A stretch of 64,000 nucleotides of DNA. Source: Nocardioides ferulae (GTDB taxonomy: Bacteria; Actinomycetota; Actinomycetes; Propionibacteriales; Nocardioidaceae). Made by a program: the position numbers and the translations under genes. Positions 35,383-44,553 of the stretch are shown in pieces. A model generated the notes under the pieces. That model did no database searches, was not told the origin of the DNA, and saw only the letters and a program-made list of their open reading frames with translations. Numbering within the stretch: position 1 is the first letter of the stretch; each line of letters begins with the position of its first letter. The stretch lies in NCBI RefSeq assembly GCF_003660455.1, contig NZ_QZVR01000004.1, forward strand, positions 310,001-374,000, in the 5' to 3' direction.

Positions 35383-36168
35383 GTGACCACGGTCGAGCAG
35401 GACATGTCGGAGCCCCGGACCACCGGCCAGGTGGCCGCCCGCTGCGAGGGGCTGCGCAAGGTCTACGGCGAGGGCGAGACCGAGGTGGTCGCGCTCGACG
35501 CGGTGACCGTGGCGTTCGCCAAGGGGCGGTTCACCGCGATCATGGGACCCTCGGGGTCGGGCAAGTCGACCCTCATGCACGTGATGGCCGGTCTCGACGA
35601 GGCCACCGCCGGCCAGACCTGGATCGGCGAGACCGAGCTGACCACCCTCGGCGACAAGGGCCTGACCCGGATGCGCCGCGACATGGTCGGCTTCGTGTTC
35701 CAGTCGTTCAACCTGGTGCCGACGCTCTCCGCGCTGGAGAACATCACGCTCCCGATGGACATCGCCGGCCGCAAGCCCGACACCGCCTGGCTCGACACGG
35801 TGATCGACACCGTCGGCCTGCGCTCGCGCCTCTCTCACCGGCCCGCCGAGCTCTCCGGCGGCCAGCAGCAGCGCGTGGCCTGCGCCCGCGCCCTGGCCAG
35901 CCGGCCCGAGATCATCTTCGCCGACGAGCCGACCGGCAACCTCGACTCCCACAGCGGCAGCGACGTGCTGGCGTTCCTGCGGATGTCGGTGCGCACGATG
36001 GGCCAGACCGTCGTGATGGTCACCCACGACCCGGTGGCCGCGTCGTACGCCGACCGGGTGCTGTTCCTGGCCGACGGGCGGATCGTCGACGAGATGGCCG
36101 ACCCCACCGCCGACCGGGTGCTGGAGCGGATGAAGGCGTTCGACCCCGCCTCTGCCAAGGAGGCGTGA
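35383..36168 (+). CDS. ABC transporter ATP-binding protein (MacB/LolD type)
   Basis: 261 residues from GTG 35383, preceded by GAGGGAGG. Walker [10 protein letters not shown] (K61), Q-loop [10 protein letters not shown], signature LSGGQQQR, Walker [14 protein letters not shown] and the H-loop THD are all present. It powers the FtsX-like permease encoded 1 bp downstream. Systems of this kind export lipids, lipoproteins or peptides, or act mechanically on cell-wall enzymes. Confidence 0.95.
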   Translation: MTTVEQDMSEPRTTGQVAARCEGLRKVYGEGETEVVALDAVTVAFAKGRFTAIMGPSGSGKSTLMHVMAGLDEATAGQTWIGETELTTLGDKGLTRMRRDMVGFVFQSFNLVPTLSALENITLPMDIAGRKPDTAWLDTVIDTVGLRSRLSHRPAELSGGQQQRVACARALASRPEIIFADEPTGNLDSHSGSDVLAFLRMSVRTMGQTVVMVTHDPVAASYADRVLFLADGRIVDEMADPTADRVLERMKAFDPASAKEA

Positions 36169-36169
36169 G

Positions 36170-38710
36170 GTGCTGCGCAACGCGCTCCGCAACCTGCTCG
36201 CCCACAAGCTGCGACTGCTGCTCAGCGGCGCGGCCGTGGTCCTGGGCGTCGCGTTCATCGCCGGCACCCTGACCTTCACCGACACCCTCAACCGCACCTT
36301 CACCAGCCTCTTCGAGGACACCTCGGCCGACGTCAACATCACCCCGAAGGCGGCCTTCGAGACCGGCCTGGCCGGCACCGGCGTCACCTCGTCGGAGTCC
36401 TCGGTGCCCGAGTCGATGGTCGCCGAGGTCGCCGAGGTCGACGGCGTCGCGCTCGCGGCCGGGTTCGTGCAGGCCGAGGGCGTCTACCTGCTGGACCGCG
36501 ACGGCGAGCCGGTCGGCACCGGCGGTGCGCCAGGCATCGGCACCAGCTGGGCCGAGACCGACGAGCAGCTCGGCATCGCCACGATGGTCGAGGGCGAGCC
36601 CCCGGTCGGTCGCGCCGAGATCGCCATCGACACCAACACCGCCGAGAAGACCGGCTACGGCGTCGGAGACCGGGCCGCGGTGCTCACCCCCGGGCCGCGG
36701 CTCGTCGCCGAGGTCGTCGGCGTGTTCAAGTTCGGCGACGACGGCGGCACCGCCGGTGCGGCGATCACCGCGTTCGACCTGCCCACCGCCCAGGAGGTGA
36801 TGCTCGAGCCCGGGCAGCTGAGCGGCATCAGCGTCATCTCCGAGGACGACGTCTCCGACGACGTCGTCGCCGACCGGATCAGCGACGTCGTGGGCAGCGG
36901 CTACGACGTCAAGACCCGCGCCGAGCAGGTCGAGGACGGCGCGGCCGCGCTGGAGGAGGAGCTCTCGTTCATCAACACGTTCCTGCTGGTCTTCGCCGGC
37001 GTGGCGTTGTTCGTGGGCAGCTTCTTGATCCTCAACACCTTCTCGATGCTGATCGCGCAGCGCACCCGCGAGCTGGCCCTGATGCGGGCGCTGGGTGCCA
37101 GTCGCCGCCAGATCACCACCGAGGTCCTCGTCGAGGCACTGCTGCTCGGCCTGGCCGGCGCCACCAGCGGCCTGGCCGTCGGGTTCGGGCTCGCCTACGC
37201 ACTCAAGGCGCTCTTCGGCCAGATCGGGCTCACCCTCGACGGGTCGCTGCGGCTGACCGTCGACGCGGTGGTGTGGTCCTACATCGTCGGCGTCGTGGTC
37301 ACCGTGCTGGCGGCGTACCTGCCGGCGCGGCGGGCCGCCCGGGTCTCCCCGGTGGCGGCGATGCGCGCCGACCTGGTCACCCACTCGAAGCCGCTGCGGA
37401 CCCGCACGCTGATCGGCGTGGCGCTGAGCGTCGTCGGGGTCGCCGCGCTGCTGGCCGTGACCCTGCCGGAGGAGGGCTCCGGGCTGCTGCTGGCCCTGGG
37501 CGCCGCCTGCCTGCTGCTCGCGGCGATCACGTTGAGCCCGGTGCTCGCCGTGCCGTTCGTCCGGTTCGTCGGGGTGCTGCTGCCCCGGCTCGCCGGCAAG
37601 ACCGGCCACCTGGCCCGCGAGAACGCCCTGCGCAACCCGCGCCGGACCGCCGCGACGTCGTCGGCGCTGATGGTCGGGCTGGCGCTGATCACCGGCTTCA
37701 GCATCATCGGTGCCTCGGCCCGGGCCTCGGTCGACGAGCTGGTCGACGACGCGCTGGCCGCCGACTACGTGGTCTCGACCGCGATCGACCAGCCGTTCAG
37801 TCCCGACCTCGCCGACGACCTGCGCGAGATCGAGGGCGTCGAGTCGGTGACCCAGGAGCGGTACGGCGTCGCGCTCGTCGAGGGCGAGCAGGACTTCTTC
37901 GTCGCCTACGACCCGGCCACGATCGAGCAGGCGCTCAACGTCGAGATGGCGTCCGGAGACGTGCAGGGCATGGCCGGCAACGGGGTCCTGGTCTACGAGT
38001 CGGTCGCCGAGGACCGCGGGTTCGTGATCGGGGACGAGCTCGAGTTCGTGATGCCCAACGGGGAGAGCGCGGCGCTGGTGGTCGGCGGACTGCTCGACGA
38101 CAACGCCCCGATCGGCCCCTACGTGATGTCGCTGGAGACCTACGACAGCACCGGCGGCGTCGCCGTCGACCGCTCGCTCTACGTCGACGTGGCCGACGGC
38201 ATCGACGCGGCGGCGGTCAAGGCCGAGATCGCGAGCGCCGTCGACGCCTTCCCGATCGTCGACCTCAAGGACGCCGAGCAGTTCAAGGACGAGCAGCGCG
38301 GCCAGGTCGACCAGATGCTGATGCTGATCAACGCGCTGCTGGTGCTCTCGGTGCTGATCGCGGCGCTCGGCGTCGTCAACACGCTGGTGCTGTCGGTGAT
38401 CGAGCGGACCCGCGAGCTGGGCCTGCTGCGAGCGCTGGGCATGAGCCGGCGGCAGGTGCGCCGACTGGTCCGCCTGGAGTCCGTGGTGATCTCGCTCTAC
38501 GGCGCCGTGCTCGGTCTCGGGCTGGGCATCGTGCTGGGCTTCACGCTGATCCGGTTCCTGCGCGCCGACGGCCTCACCGAGACCGCCGTGCCGATGCTGC
38601 AACTGGTGCTGTTCCTGGTGCTCGGCGGGGTGATCGGCGTGATCGCCGCCGCGCTGCCGGCCCGCCGGGCCGGCCGGTTGAAGGTGCTCGACGCGATCGC
38701 CACGGAGTAG
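36170..38710 (+). CDS. FtsX/MacB-like ABC transporter permease
   Basis: 846 residues from GTG 36170, directly after the ATPase stop. A first membrane helix (~14-36) and a MacB-type extracytoplasmic domain are followed by an FtsX-like core ([42 protein letters not shown]). Then come two central helices, a second periplasmic domain ([27 protein letters not shown] start) and a second FtsX core ([26 protein letters not shown]), ending with [14 protein letters not shown]. This duplicated ~10-helix form is common in actinobacteria. Cargo unknown; the flanking two-component genes may regulate it. Confidence 0.93.
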   Translation: MLRNALRNLLAHKLRLLLSGAAVVLGVAFIAGTLTFTDTLNRTFTSLFEDTSADVNITPKAAFETGLAGTGVTSSESSVPESMVAEVAEVDGVALAAGFVQAEGVYLLDRDGEPVGTGGAPGIGTSWAETDEQLGIATMVEGEPPVGRAEIAIDTNTAEKTGYGVGDRAAVLTPGPRLVAEVVGVFKFGDDGGTAGAAITAFDLPTAQEVMLEPGQLSGISVISEDDVSDDVVADRISDVVGSGYDVKTRAEQVEDGAAALEEELSFINTFLLVFAGVALFVGSFLILNTFSMLIAQRTRELALMRALGASRRQITTEVLVEALLLGLAGATSGLAVGFGLAYALKALFGQIGLTLDGSLRLTVDAVVWSYIVGVVVTVLAAYLPARRAARVSPVAAMRADLVTHSKPLRTRTLIGVALSVVGVAALLAVTLPEEGSGLLLALGAACLLLAAITLSPVLAVPFVRFVGVLLPRLAGKTGHLARENALRNPRRTAATSSALMVGLALITGFSIIGASARASVDELVDDALAADYVVSTAIDQPFSPDLADDLREIEGVESVTQERYGVALVEGEQDFFVAYDPATIEQALNVEMASGDVQGMAGNGVLVYESVAEDRGFVIGDELEFVMPNGESAALVVGGLLDDNAPIGPYVMSLETYDSTGGVAVDRSLYVDVADGIDAAAVKAEIASAVDAFPIVDLKDAEQFKDEQRGQVDQMLMLINALLVLSVLIAALGVVNTLVLSVIERTRELGLLRALGMSRRQVRRLVRLESVVISLYGAVLGLGLGIVLGFTLIRFLRADGLTETAVPMLQLVLFLVLGGVIGVIAAALPARRAGRLKVLDAIATE

Positions 38711-38714
38711 CCGA

Positions 38715-38753
38715 CCGGTGGTCGAGCTTGCCGGCCGGTGGTCGAGCTTGCCG
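38715..38753. repeat. Two direct copies of a 19-bp intergenic repeat
   Basis: CCGGTGGTCGAGCTTGCCG at 38715-38733 and again at 38735-38753 (20-bp period), just after the permease stop. The second copy continues into AGACC, giving a GGTGGTCGAGCTTG...GAGACC form resembling short dispersed repeats seen in related actinobacteria. Confidence 0.85.
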
Positions 38754-38781
38754 AGACCGCGGCACGTCCGGGCGTCGCTCC

Positions 38782-40314
38782 TCAGCGGAGCGGCGTCCGG
38801 AGCAGCACCACGGTGCCCGCGCCAGGACTGCTCCGGACCTCCAGCACGCCGCCGCACAGCCGCGCGCGCTCGCGCATCGTCTGCTGGCCGAAGCCGCCGG
38901 TGCTCACTGCCAGGTCGAAGCCGCGGCCGTCGTCGCTGACGGCGACCTCGACCCCGTGCCGGTCGGCGGAGACTCGCAGCTCGGCGCGGGTCGCGTCGGC
39001 GTGCTTGACGACGTTGTGCAGCGCCTCGCGCACCAGGCGGGGCAGGTGTTCGACCAGCGGAGCCGGCAGCGCGGGCAGTCGGGCCGGTGAGAAGGAGACG
39101 TCGACCGGCAGCCCGTCGAGGCGGGTCACGTCGGCGGCCACCGCCGTGAGCAGGTCGGCCAGGGTGGCGTCGACCGGGCAGTCCCGGCCGTGCCCCGGAC
39201 GCAGCTCGGCGACCAGCTCGCGCAGCTCCGCGGTGGCCTGGCGGGAGAGCAGCTCCAGATCCTGGGCCGCCTCGCGCGCCAGGTCGGGGTCGTCTCCGTC
39301 GAGGGCACGCCGGATCACCTGGGCACGGGCGTGCAGCGAGAACAGCGCCTGGCTGACGGAGTCGTGCAGGTCCCGCGCGATCCGGCTGCGCTCGGCGTCG
39401 ACCGAGCGCCGCGACACCTGGCGCCGGATCAGGTCGGCGCCGAGGGCCACTCCGGCCTGGTCAGCCGAGGAGCACCAGAACGCGACCTCCGCCTCCGAGG
39501 GGGCGATCAGGCCCGGCGGCAGCACCACCAGCAGGCAGCCCGCCAGGGCGCCCGCCGAGCGGAAGCCGATCAGCACCATCCCCGCCCACGGATCCCGCGA
39601 CAGCGCCGGCGCCCACGCGGCGGTGCGCTCGCCGCGCCGCCACCGGTCGGCGGCGTCGGAGAGGTAGACGCTGCGGCCGCCGGCCAGGTCGTCGGTGCCC
39701 GGCAGGTCGGAGACCAGCGCCTTGCTCGCCGCCACCAGGTCGGCCAGCCCGGGGTCGGTGCCGGACGCGGCGGCGACCTCCAGCACACCCGAGCGGTCCT
39801 CGACCAACAGTGCTGCGGCGATCGCCCGGCTCCCTCCGGTGACCTCGCGGACCAGCGACTGCAGCACCTCGCAGCGGTCGACGCCCGACTCGTGCCAGCG
39901 CGCCGCAGTGGCGGCGGCGCGCTGGGCGCGGCGTACCTTCGTGGTCTCGTGGAAGATCGCCGGCGCCAGCTCGGTGCCGTCGGCGGCGCGCACGACGGTG
40001 CCCGACCACGTCATCTCGCGCTCGCTGCCGTCGGGGCGCACCACCGTGCTGACGTAGAACTCGGTGTCACCGGCGCGCTGGTCGGCCTCGAGGCGCAGCA
40101 GCACGTCGCGCTCATGCTCGGGGAAGTGCAACAGGTAGTCGCGGCCCTCCAGCTCCCGGAACGGCCGGCCCATCAGCGCCGCCCCGGCGGGGTTGAGGTA
40201 GACCCACGTGTGGTCGTCGCCGGTGACGCAGACGCCGTACGCCGTGGTCTCGATCAGGTCGATGAGTGCCTCGAGGCCGAGCTCTCGCAGGGTCGCTCGC
40301 CCGCGCGTCGTCAC
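38782..40314 (-). CDS. PAS-GAF sensor histidine kinase (NarL-partner type)
   Basis: 510 residues from GTG 40314, with GGAGG directly upstream. PAS domain about 15-125 (VYLNPAGAALMGRPFRELEG), a GAF-like segment about 140-300, then HisKA_3 with RIARDLHDSVSQALF (H317) and a HATPase domain (VREALHNVVKHADA, DDGRGFD, GGFGQQTMRERA). All catalytic boxes are intact. No membrane helix is seen, so it is a cytosolic sensor. It is divergent from the degenerate kinase and response regulator (102-bp gap), and no other regulator is adjacent. Confidence 0.9.
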   Translation of the reverse strand: MTTRGRATLRELGLEALIDLIETTAYGVCVTGDDHTWVYLNPAGAALMGRPFRELEGRDYLLHFPEHERDVLLRLEADQRAGDTEFYVSTVVRPDGSEREMTWSGTVVRAADGTELAPAIFHETTKVRRAQRAAATAARWHESGVDRCEVLQSLVREVTGGSRAIAAALLVEDRSGVLEVAAASGTDPGLADLVAASKALVSDLPGTDDLAGGRSVYLSDAADRWRRGERTAAWAPALSRDPWAGMVLIGFRSAGALAGCLLVVLPPGLIAPSEAEVAFWCSSADQAGVALGADLIRRQVSRRSVDAERSRIARDLHDSVSQALFSLHARAQVIRRALDGDDPDLAREAAQDLELLSRQATAELRELVAELRPGHGRDCPVDATLADLLTAVAADVTRLDGLPVDVSFSPARLPALPAPLVEHLPRLVREALHNVVKHADATRAELRVSADRHGVEVAVSDDGRGFDLAVSTGGFGQQTMRERARLCGGVLEVRSSPGAGTVVLLRTPLR

Positions 40315-40416
40315 GACCTCCAGCCTCCCACCACTCCTCCTCGCGGATGAGGCGATCGGCGAAGATCGCCCGCCGGATCGAGGCATCTCGGGGCGGCGGC
40401 GGCCTAGCGTCGAGAC

Positions 40417-41649
40417 ATGAGCCCACCGCGCCGCCTGGTCCCCGCGGTGCTGCGGCGGCCGTTCGTCCAGGACCTGGTGTTGGCCCTCGTGCTCACCGGG
40501 TTCTCGCTGCACGCGCTGTGGCACGCGACGCCGGTGGTGGAGCTGGAGTTCCGTGAGCCCGACCTGCTGGGGGTGGTGCTGACCGTCGCCGGTGCGGGCG
40601 GTGTTGCGCTCCGAAGCCGGGCGCCGGTCACGAGCCTGCTGGTGACCGCCTTCGGCACGTTCGGCGTCGCCCACCTGGTCTACAGCCAGGGGATCGGCGG
40701 CTTCGCGCCGCTGTTCGCGCTCTACTCGGTCGCCGTCGGCAGGTCGTTCCGGACCAGTCTGGGGCTCACCCTGGTCACGGCCGGCGGGTTGAGCAGCGTG
40801 CTGGTGTTCGGCCCCTACGAGCCGACGCCGGGCGAGTGGGCGTCGAACCTGGTCGCCTGCCTGGCGGTCTGGACGCTGGGGCGCTCGGTGCGCACCCGCC
40901 GTCAGCACGCCCGGACCGTGGAGCTGCGCAACCTCGCGATGCAGGAGGTCCGGGAGGCCGAGACCAGGACGCTCCTGGTCGAGGAGCGCGCGCGCACCGT
41001 GCGGGAGATGCAGGACCTGGTGGCGCACCACCTCACCGAGGTCAGCGTGCAGATCGCGGCGGCCCGCCGGGTGCTGGCCCGCGACCCGGGCTCGGCCGAG
41101 GTCCTGCTGCAGGGAGCCGAGAGCACCGGTCGCGCGGCCCTGGAGGAGATGCGCCGGGCCGGGGGGCTGCTCGGGGCCGAGCCGGCCGCCTCGCTGCGGC
41201 CCCAGCCGACCCTCGACGACCTCGACGAGCTCGTCGCCAGCCAACGGGCCGCGGGCCTGCAGGTCGGCTACCGCCGCACCGGTCGGCTCGCCGGTGCCGC
41301 GCCCGGGCTGGAGCTCACCGTCTTCCGGCTCGTCGAGGAGGCGCTGCGCCAGATCCGCGGTCGAGCCGCCGCTGCCCCCTCCGGCCTGCCGATCGAGATC
41401 TCCCTCGACGCCCTCGACGGGGAGCTCGACGTGAGCGTGACCTGCGGTCCGGACCGGGACACCGTCAGCTGGGAGCACGAGCACGAGCACGAGGCGGAGG
41501 GGCTGCCGCTGCTGCTCCGGCTGCGGGCCCGCGCCGCGGCGTACGGTGGCGAGCTGAGCCTGGGCCACCGCCGCGACGGCAGCTTCCGGCTCTCCGGCCG
41601 GTTCCCGCTCGAACCGGTGACCCACCCCTCGCCCGGTGCCGGGCAGTGA
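40417..41649 (+). CDS. Degenerate membrane histidine kinase (phosphoacceptor His replaced)
   Basis: 410 residues from ATG 40417 (TAGCGT 6 nt upstream). Four to five membrane helices occupy ~17-160. The dimerisation region aligns with the H-box of HisKA_3 kinases, but the usual E-L-H-D is EMQD here: Q199 replaces the phosphoacceptor (the nearby H204/H205 are at the second conserved His). In the ATPase part the N-box Asn is lost (EEALRQIRGRA), and no DxGxG box is recognisable (VTCGPDRDTV). It probably cannot autophosphorylate and may act as a ligand-sensing pseudokinase. An intact response regulator follows 8 bp later. Confidence 0.85.
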   Translation: MSPPRRLVPAVLRRPFVQDLVLALVLTGFSLHALWHATPVVELEFREPDLLGVVLTVAGAGGVALRSRAPVTSLLVTAFGTFGVAHLVYSQGIGGFAPLFALYSVAVGRSFRTSLGLTLVTAGGLSSVLVFGPYEPTPGEWASNLVACLAVWTLGRSVRTRRQHARTVELRNLAMQEVREAETRTLLVEERARTVREMQDLVAHHLTEVSVQIAAARRVLARDPGSAEVLLQGAESTGRAALEEMRRAGGLLGAEPAASLRPQPTLDDLDELVASQRAAGLQVGYRRTGRLAGAAPGLELTVFRLVEEALRQIRGRAAAAPSGLPIEISLDALDGELDVSVTCGPDRDTVSWEHEHEHEAEGLPLLLRLRARAAAYGGELSLGHRRDGSFRLSGRFPLEPVTHPSPGAGQ

Positions 41650-41657
41650 AGGACGAC

Positions 41658-42332
41658 ATGACGATTCGGGTGCTGCTGGTCGACGACCAGCCACTGCTGC
41701 GCACCGGCTTCCGGCTGATCCTCGCCTCCGAGGACGACCTCGAGGTGGTCGGGGAGGCCGCCGACGGCGAGGTCGCGTTCGCCCAGGCCCAGGCGCTGAG
41801 CCCCGACGTGGTGCTGATGGACATCCGGATGCCGCGCCTCGACGGCGTCGAGGCGACCCGCCGGATCGTCGCTGCGCGCGGCGGCGACGGGCCGCCTCGG
41901 GTGCTGGTGCTGACCACCTACGACCTCGACGAGTACGTCGTGGAGGCGCTGCGGGCGGGCGCCTCCGGATTCCTGCTCAAGGACACCCCGGCCGAGCGAC
42001 TGGTCGACGCGGTGCGGGTGGTCGCCGGTGGTGAGGCGGTCGTGGCTCCGGCGGTGACCCGCCGGCTGCTGGACCGCTTCGCGCGGCTGCTGCCCGCCAG
42101 CCACCCCGACGCCGGCGGGAATGCCGCCGCCGAGACGCTGACCGATCGGGAGCACGAGGTGCTGCTGCTGGTCGCCCGCGGCATGTCCAACGCCGAGATC
42201 GCGGCCGCCCTGGTCGTCAGCGAGACGACGGTGAAGACCCACGTGAGCAACGTGCTGACCAAGCTCGGCCTGCGCGACCGGGTGCAGGCGGTGGTGTTCG
42301 CCTACGAGGCGGGGCTCGTGACTCCTGGATGA
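41658..42332 (+). CDS. NarL/FixJ-family response regulator
   Basis: 224 residues; ATG 41658 is chosen for its GAAGGA motif, though GTG 41646 overlaps the kinase stop. The receiver domain has D9/D10, phosphoacceptor D55 (LMDIRMPRLDG), LTTYD and K of FLLKDTP. A C-terminal LuxR HTH follows (LTDREHEVLLLVARGMSNAEIAAAL, TVKTHVSNVLTKL). All switch residues are intact. The cognate phosphodonor is unclear because the neighbour kinase is degenerate; the divergent PAS-GAF kinase is a candidate. Confidence 0.95.
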   Translation: MTIRVLLVDDQPLLRTGFRLILASEDDLEVVGEAADGEVAFAQAQALSPDVVLMDIRMPRLDGVEATRRIVAARGGDGPPRVLVLTTYDLDEYVVEALRAGASGFLLKDTPAERLVDAVRVVAGGEAVVAPAVTRRLLDRFARLLPASHPDAGGNAAAETLTDREHEVLLLVARGMSNAEIAAALVVSETTVKTHVSNVLTKLGLRDRVQAVVFAYEAGLVTPG

Positions 42333-42427
42333 ACGCGTCCGGCTCGGTCGTGTCGTCGCCGCGTTGTCCGTGCGCCGTCCTAGCCTGGCTGCCTCGGCGG
42401 GACCAGTCAGCGACGAGGGAGAGGCCG

Positions 42428-43597
42428 ATGGCGAGCCAGCGCGACGAGTGGGACGAGTCGACCGAGTCTGCCTGGCGTCGGTTCCGGGCCCGGCTGGCCG
42501 ACCGGATCGCCGAGGTCGGCGCCGACGAGAGGGTGGTGGTGGGCCTCTCGCCCGACGTCGATCCCGGTGTGCGCCCGCTGCCGATCGTCTCGGTGGAGCT
42601 CCTCGACGCCGACACGCTCCGCGTCGAGGCACCCGCCGTGCGGGGGTTCCCGCAGGAGGTGCAGCGTCGCGAGGCCGACCGGGCCGCGGTGCTGGTGGTG
42701 ACCGCGCTGCGTGAGGGGCGCGGCTGCCTGCACCCCTCGTTCCTCGACGCCGACGGTCTCGAGCACGACTCCGCGCCGTGGCCGCCGGCGGTGGCGGGCG
42801 TGCCTGCGCGGGCCGGCGACCCCGAGCCGCTCGCGGTCTTCGTCGACGACACCGACGAGCTGCAGGAGCGCGTCGACGCCGCGTTGGGGCTGATGTTCTC
42901 CCGCACGGTGCGCCACGACCCCGACGGCGACGTCCCGGTGGTGTGCGGGCGCTCGGTGCTCTACGTGCGGGTCGAGACCGACGAGCCGGTGGTGCGGCTC
43001 TACGCCGAGCTCGTGGTCGAGGTCGGCGACCTCGACCAGGCGCACCGCGAGGTGGGAGTGCTCAACCGGCGCTACCAGCACGCCAAGTTCTTCGTCCGCG
43101 ACCGCGAGGTCGTCCTCGAGCACCGGCTCGGTGCGCAGCCGTTCGCGCCCGCCCAGCTGCGCGAGGCGGTCTCGCAGCTGTGCGACGACCTCGACGACCT
43201 GGCCGCCGACCTCGCCGACCGGGTGGCCGGACGTCGCTACCTCGACGATCCGCCGCCGCCGGCTGTGGTGGCAGATGTCGCAGTGACCGCCGACGACGTC
43301 CACCCCGGCATGGTGGCGCTCCTCGAGCTGCTGCACGAGGGGTCGGTGCCGGTCCCCGCGGTGGCCGACCTGTTCGAGCACGACCGGCTCGAGCTGATCC
43401 GCCACCTGGTCCGGGTCCGCACCGACCAGGAGTCCTGTGGTGACCACGACGCCGACGTGGTGCTCCGTCACCTGCGTCGGGCCCTGCGCTACGTCGTCGA
43501 CGGTCACGTCGCGCCCGCCCACGTGGCCCCGCGCCGCGAGCAGCAGCTCTCACTGCTGCCCGAGGTCGAGAGCGACGAGCAGCTGCCGTTGGGCTGA
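42428..43597 (+). CDS. YbjN/TY-Chap-like protein of unknown role
   Basis: 389 residues from ATG 42428, after GGGAGAGG. The N-terminus AWRRFRARLADRIAEVGADERVVVGLSP resembles the N-terminal part of T3SS/YbjN-like peptide-binding chaperone families. The central ~150 residues (VPVVCGRSVLYVRVETDEPVVRLYAELV, then VLNRRYQHAKFFVRDREVVLEHRL) have the alpha/beta pattern of the YbjN fold. C-terminal region helical. These folds bind peptides and are often linked to secreted or polymorphic toxins, but none is adjacent. Family assignment is tentative. Confidence 0.65.
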   Translation: MASQRDEWDESTESAWRRFRARLADRIAEVGADERVVVGLSPDVDPGVRPLPIVSVELLDADTLRVEAPAVRGFPQEVQRREADRAAVLVVTALREGRGCLHPSFLDADGLEHDSAPWPPAVAGVPARAGDPEPLAVFVDDTDELQERVDAALGLMFSRTVRHDPDGDVPVVCGRSVLYVRVETDEPVVRLYAELVVEVGDLDQAHREVGVLNRRYQHAKFFVRDREVVLEHRLGAQPFAPAQLREAVSQLCDDLDDLAADLADRVAGRRYLDDPPPPAVVADVAVTADDVHPGMVALLELLHEGSVPVPAVADLFEHDRLELIRHLVRVRTDQESCGDHDADVVLRHLRRALRYVVDGHVAPAHVAPRREQQLSLLPEVESDEQLPLG

Positions 43598-43617
43598 CCG
43601 GCGTCGCGGTGGTGCTC

Positions 43618-44486
43618 CGGGTGGGAGGGGTTTCGCGGCTGCGCCGCGATGTCTCGGGGTGTGGCCTCTCGCTGACCTGTCGCTCGGGGTGGTGTGGTCG
43701 CCGCTGCGCGGGGCTTCGTGGTGATGGTGAGGACCGGGGGCGTGTGTGGGTGGGGCGGGTCGGCTGCGCCGGAGGGGCCCGCTCGGCCAAACCGCCCGCT
43801 CCGCTCGTTCCTCACGGAGCGGGGGCCAGGCCCATCCACGGCCTCGGGGCCCCTCCGGCTCCGCCGCCCCACCCCGCCGCTGGGCGCCGGGCTCACCGAC
43901 CGCGGGTGAGAGGGGGTTTCGCGGCTGCGCCGCGATGTCTCGGGCTGCCTGTCTGCGGGGTTGGTGACCCTTCGCTGACCTGCCACTCGTGGTCGATGTT
44001 CACCCGCTGACCCGTCACTTGTGGTCGATGGTGCCCCGCTGACCTGCCGCTCGTGGTGGGGGTGGTCGCCGCTGCGCGGGGCTTCGGGGTGCTGGTGAGC
44101 CTGGGGGTGGTTGTGGGTGGGGCGGGTCGGCTGCGCCGGAGGGGCCCGCTCGGCCAAACCACCCGCTCCGCTCGTTCCTCACGGAGCGGGGGCCAGGCCC
44201 ATCCACGGCCTCGGGGCCCCTCCGGCTCCGCCGCCCCACCCCGCGCCCAGCACCGGGCTCACCGGCCGCGGGTGGGAGGGGTTTCGCGGCTGCGCCGCGA
44301 TGGCTCGGGCTGCCTGTCTGCGGCGTTGGTGACCCTTCGCTGACCTGCCACTCGTGGTCGATGTTCACCCGCTGACCTGCCATTCGTGGTGGGTGAGGGG
44401 ACGCTGACCTGTCGCTCGTGGTGGGTGAGGGGGTGTTGACCTGTCGCTCGTGGTGGGTGAGGGGGTGTTGACCTGCCGCTCGTGGT
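43618..44486. repeat. Composite repeat element: 32-bp-period array with two long structured modules
   Basis: Non-coding 43598-44553 interval. An 18-bp core TGACCTGCCRCTCGTGGT occurs nine times, starting at 43673, 43976, 44008, 44040, 44341, 44373, 44405, 44437 and 44469. Within each run the spacing is exactly 32 bp. Two ~285-bp modules (43691-43975 and 44058-44340), ~90% alike by eye, separate the runs, giving a 366-bp higher-order tandem repeat. A tail fragment of the module also precedes the first core. Frames through it are low-complexity Arg/Pro/Ser and spurious. No transposase, and unit spacers are too short and too similar for CRISPR. Confidence 0.92.
43768..43859. repeat. Nested inverted repeats inside the long module
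   Basis: GCCGGAGGGGCCC (43768-43780) pairs with 43847-43859. Inside it CCCGCTCCG (43795-43803) pairs with 43815-43823. The same arrangement recurs in the second module at about 44135-44228, so folding is preserved between copies. Confidence 0.75.
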
Positions 44487-44553
44487 GGGTGGCAGGTCGT
44501 CTGCGCGGCGAGGTCTCGGCCCGGGCTCATCGGGCCGAGACCGCGCTGCGAGC

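Noticed and set aside
36020-38857. 945-codon minus-strand frame opposite the ABC permease
   Set aside because: His/Asp/Gln/Arg-rich antisense shadow of the permease.
43976-44486. CRISPR array
   Set aside because: Period is 32 bp in total with only ~14 nt between cores, and the inter-core sequences are similar to each other; no cas genes nearby.
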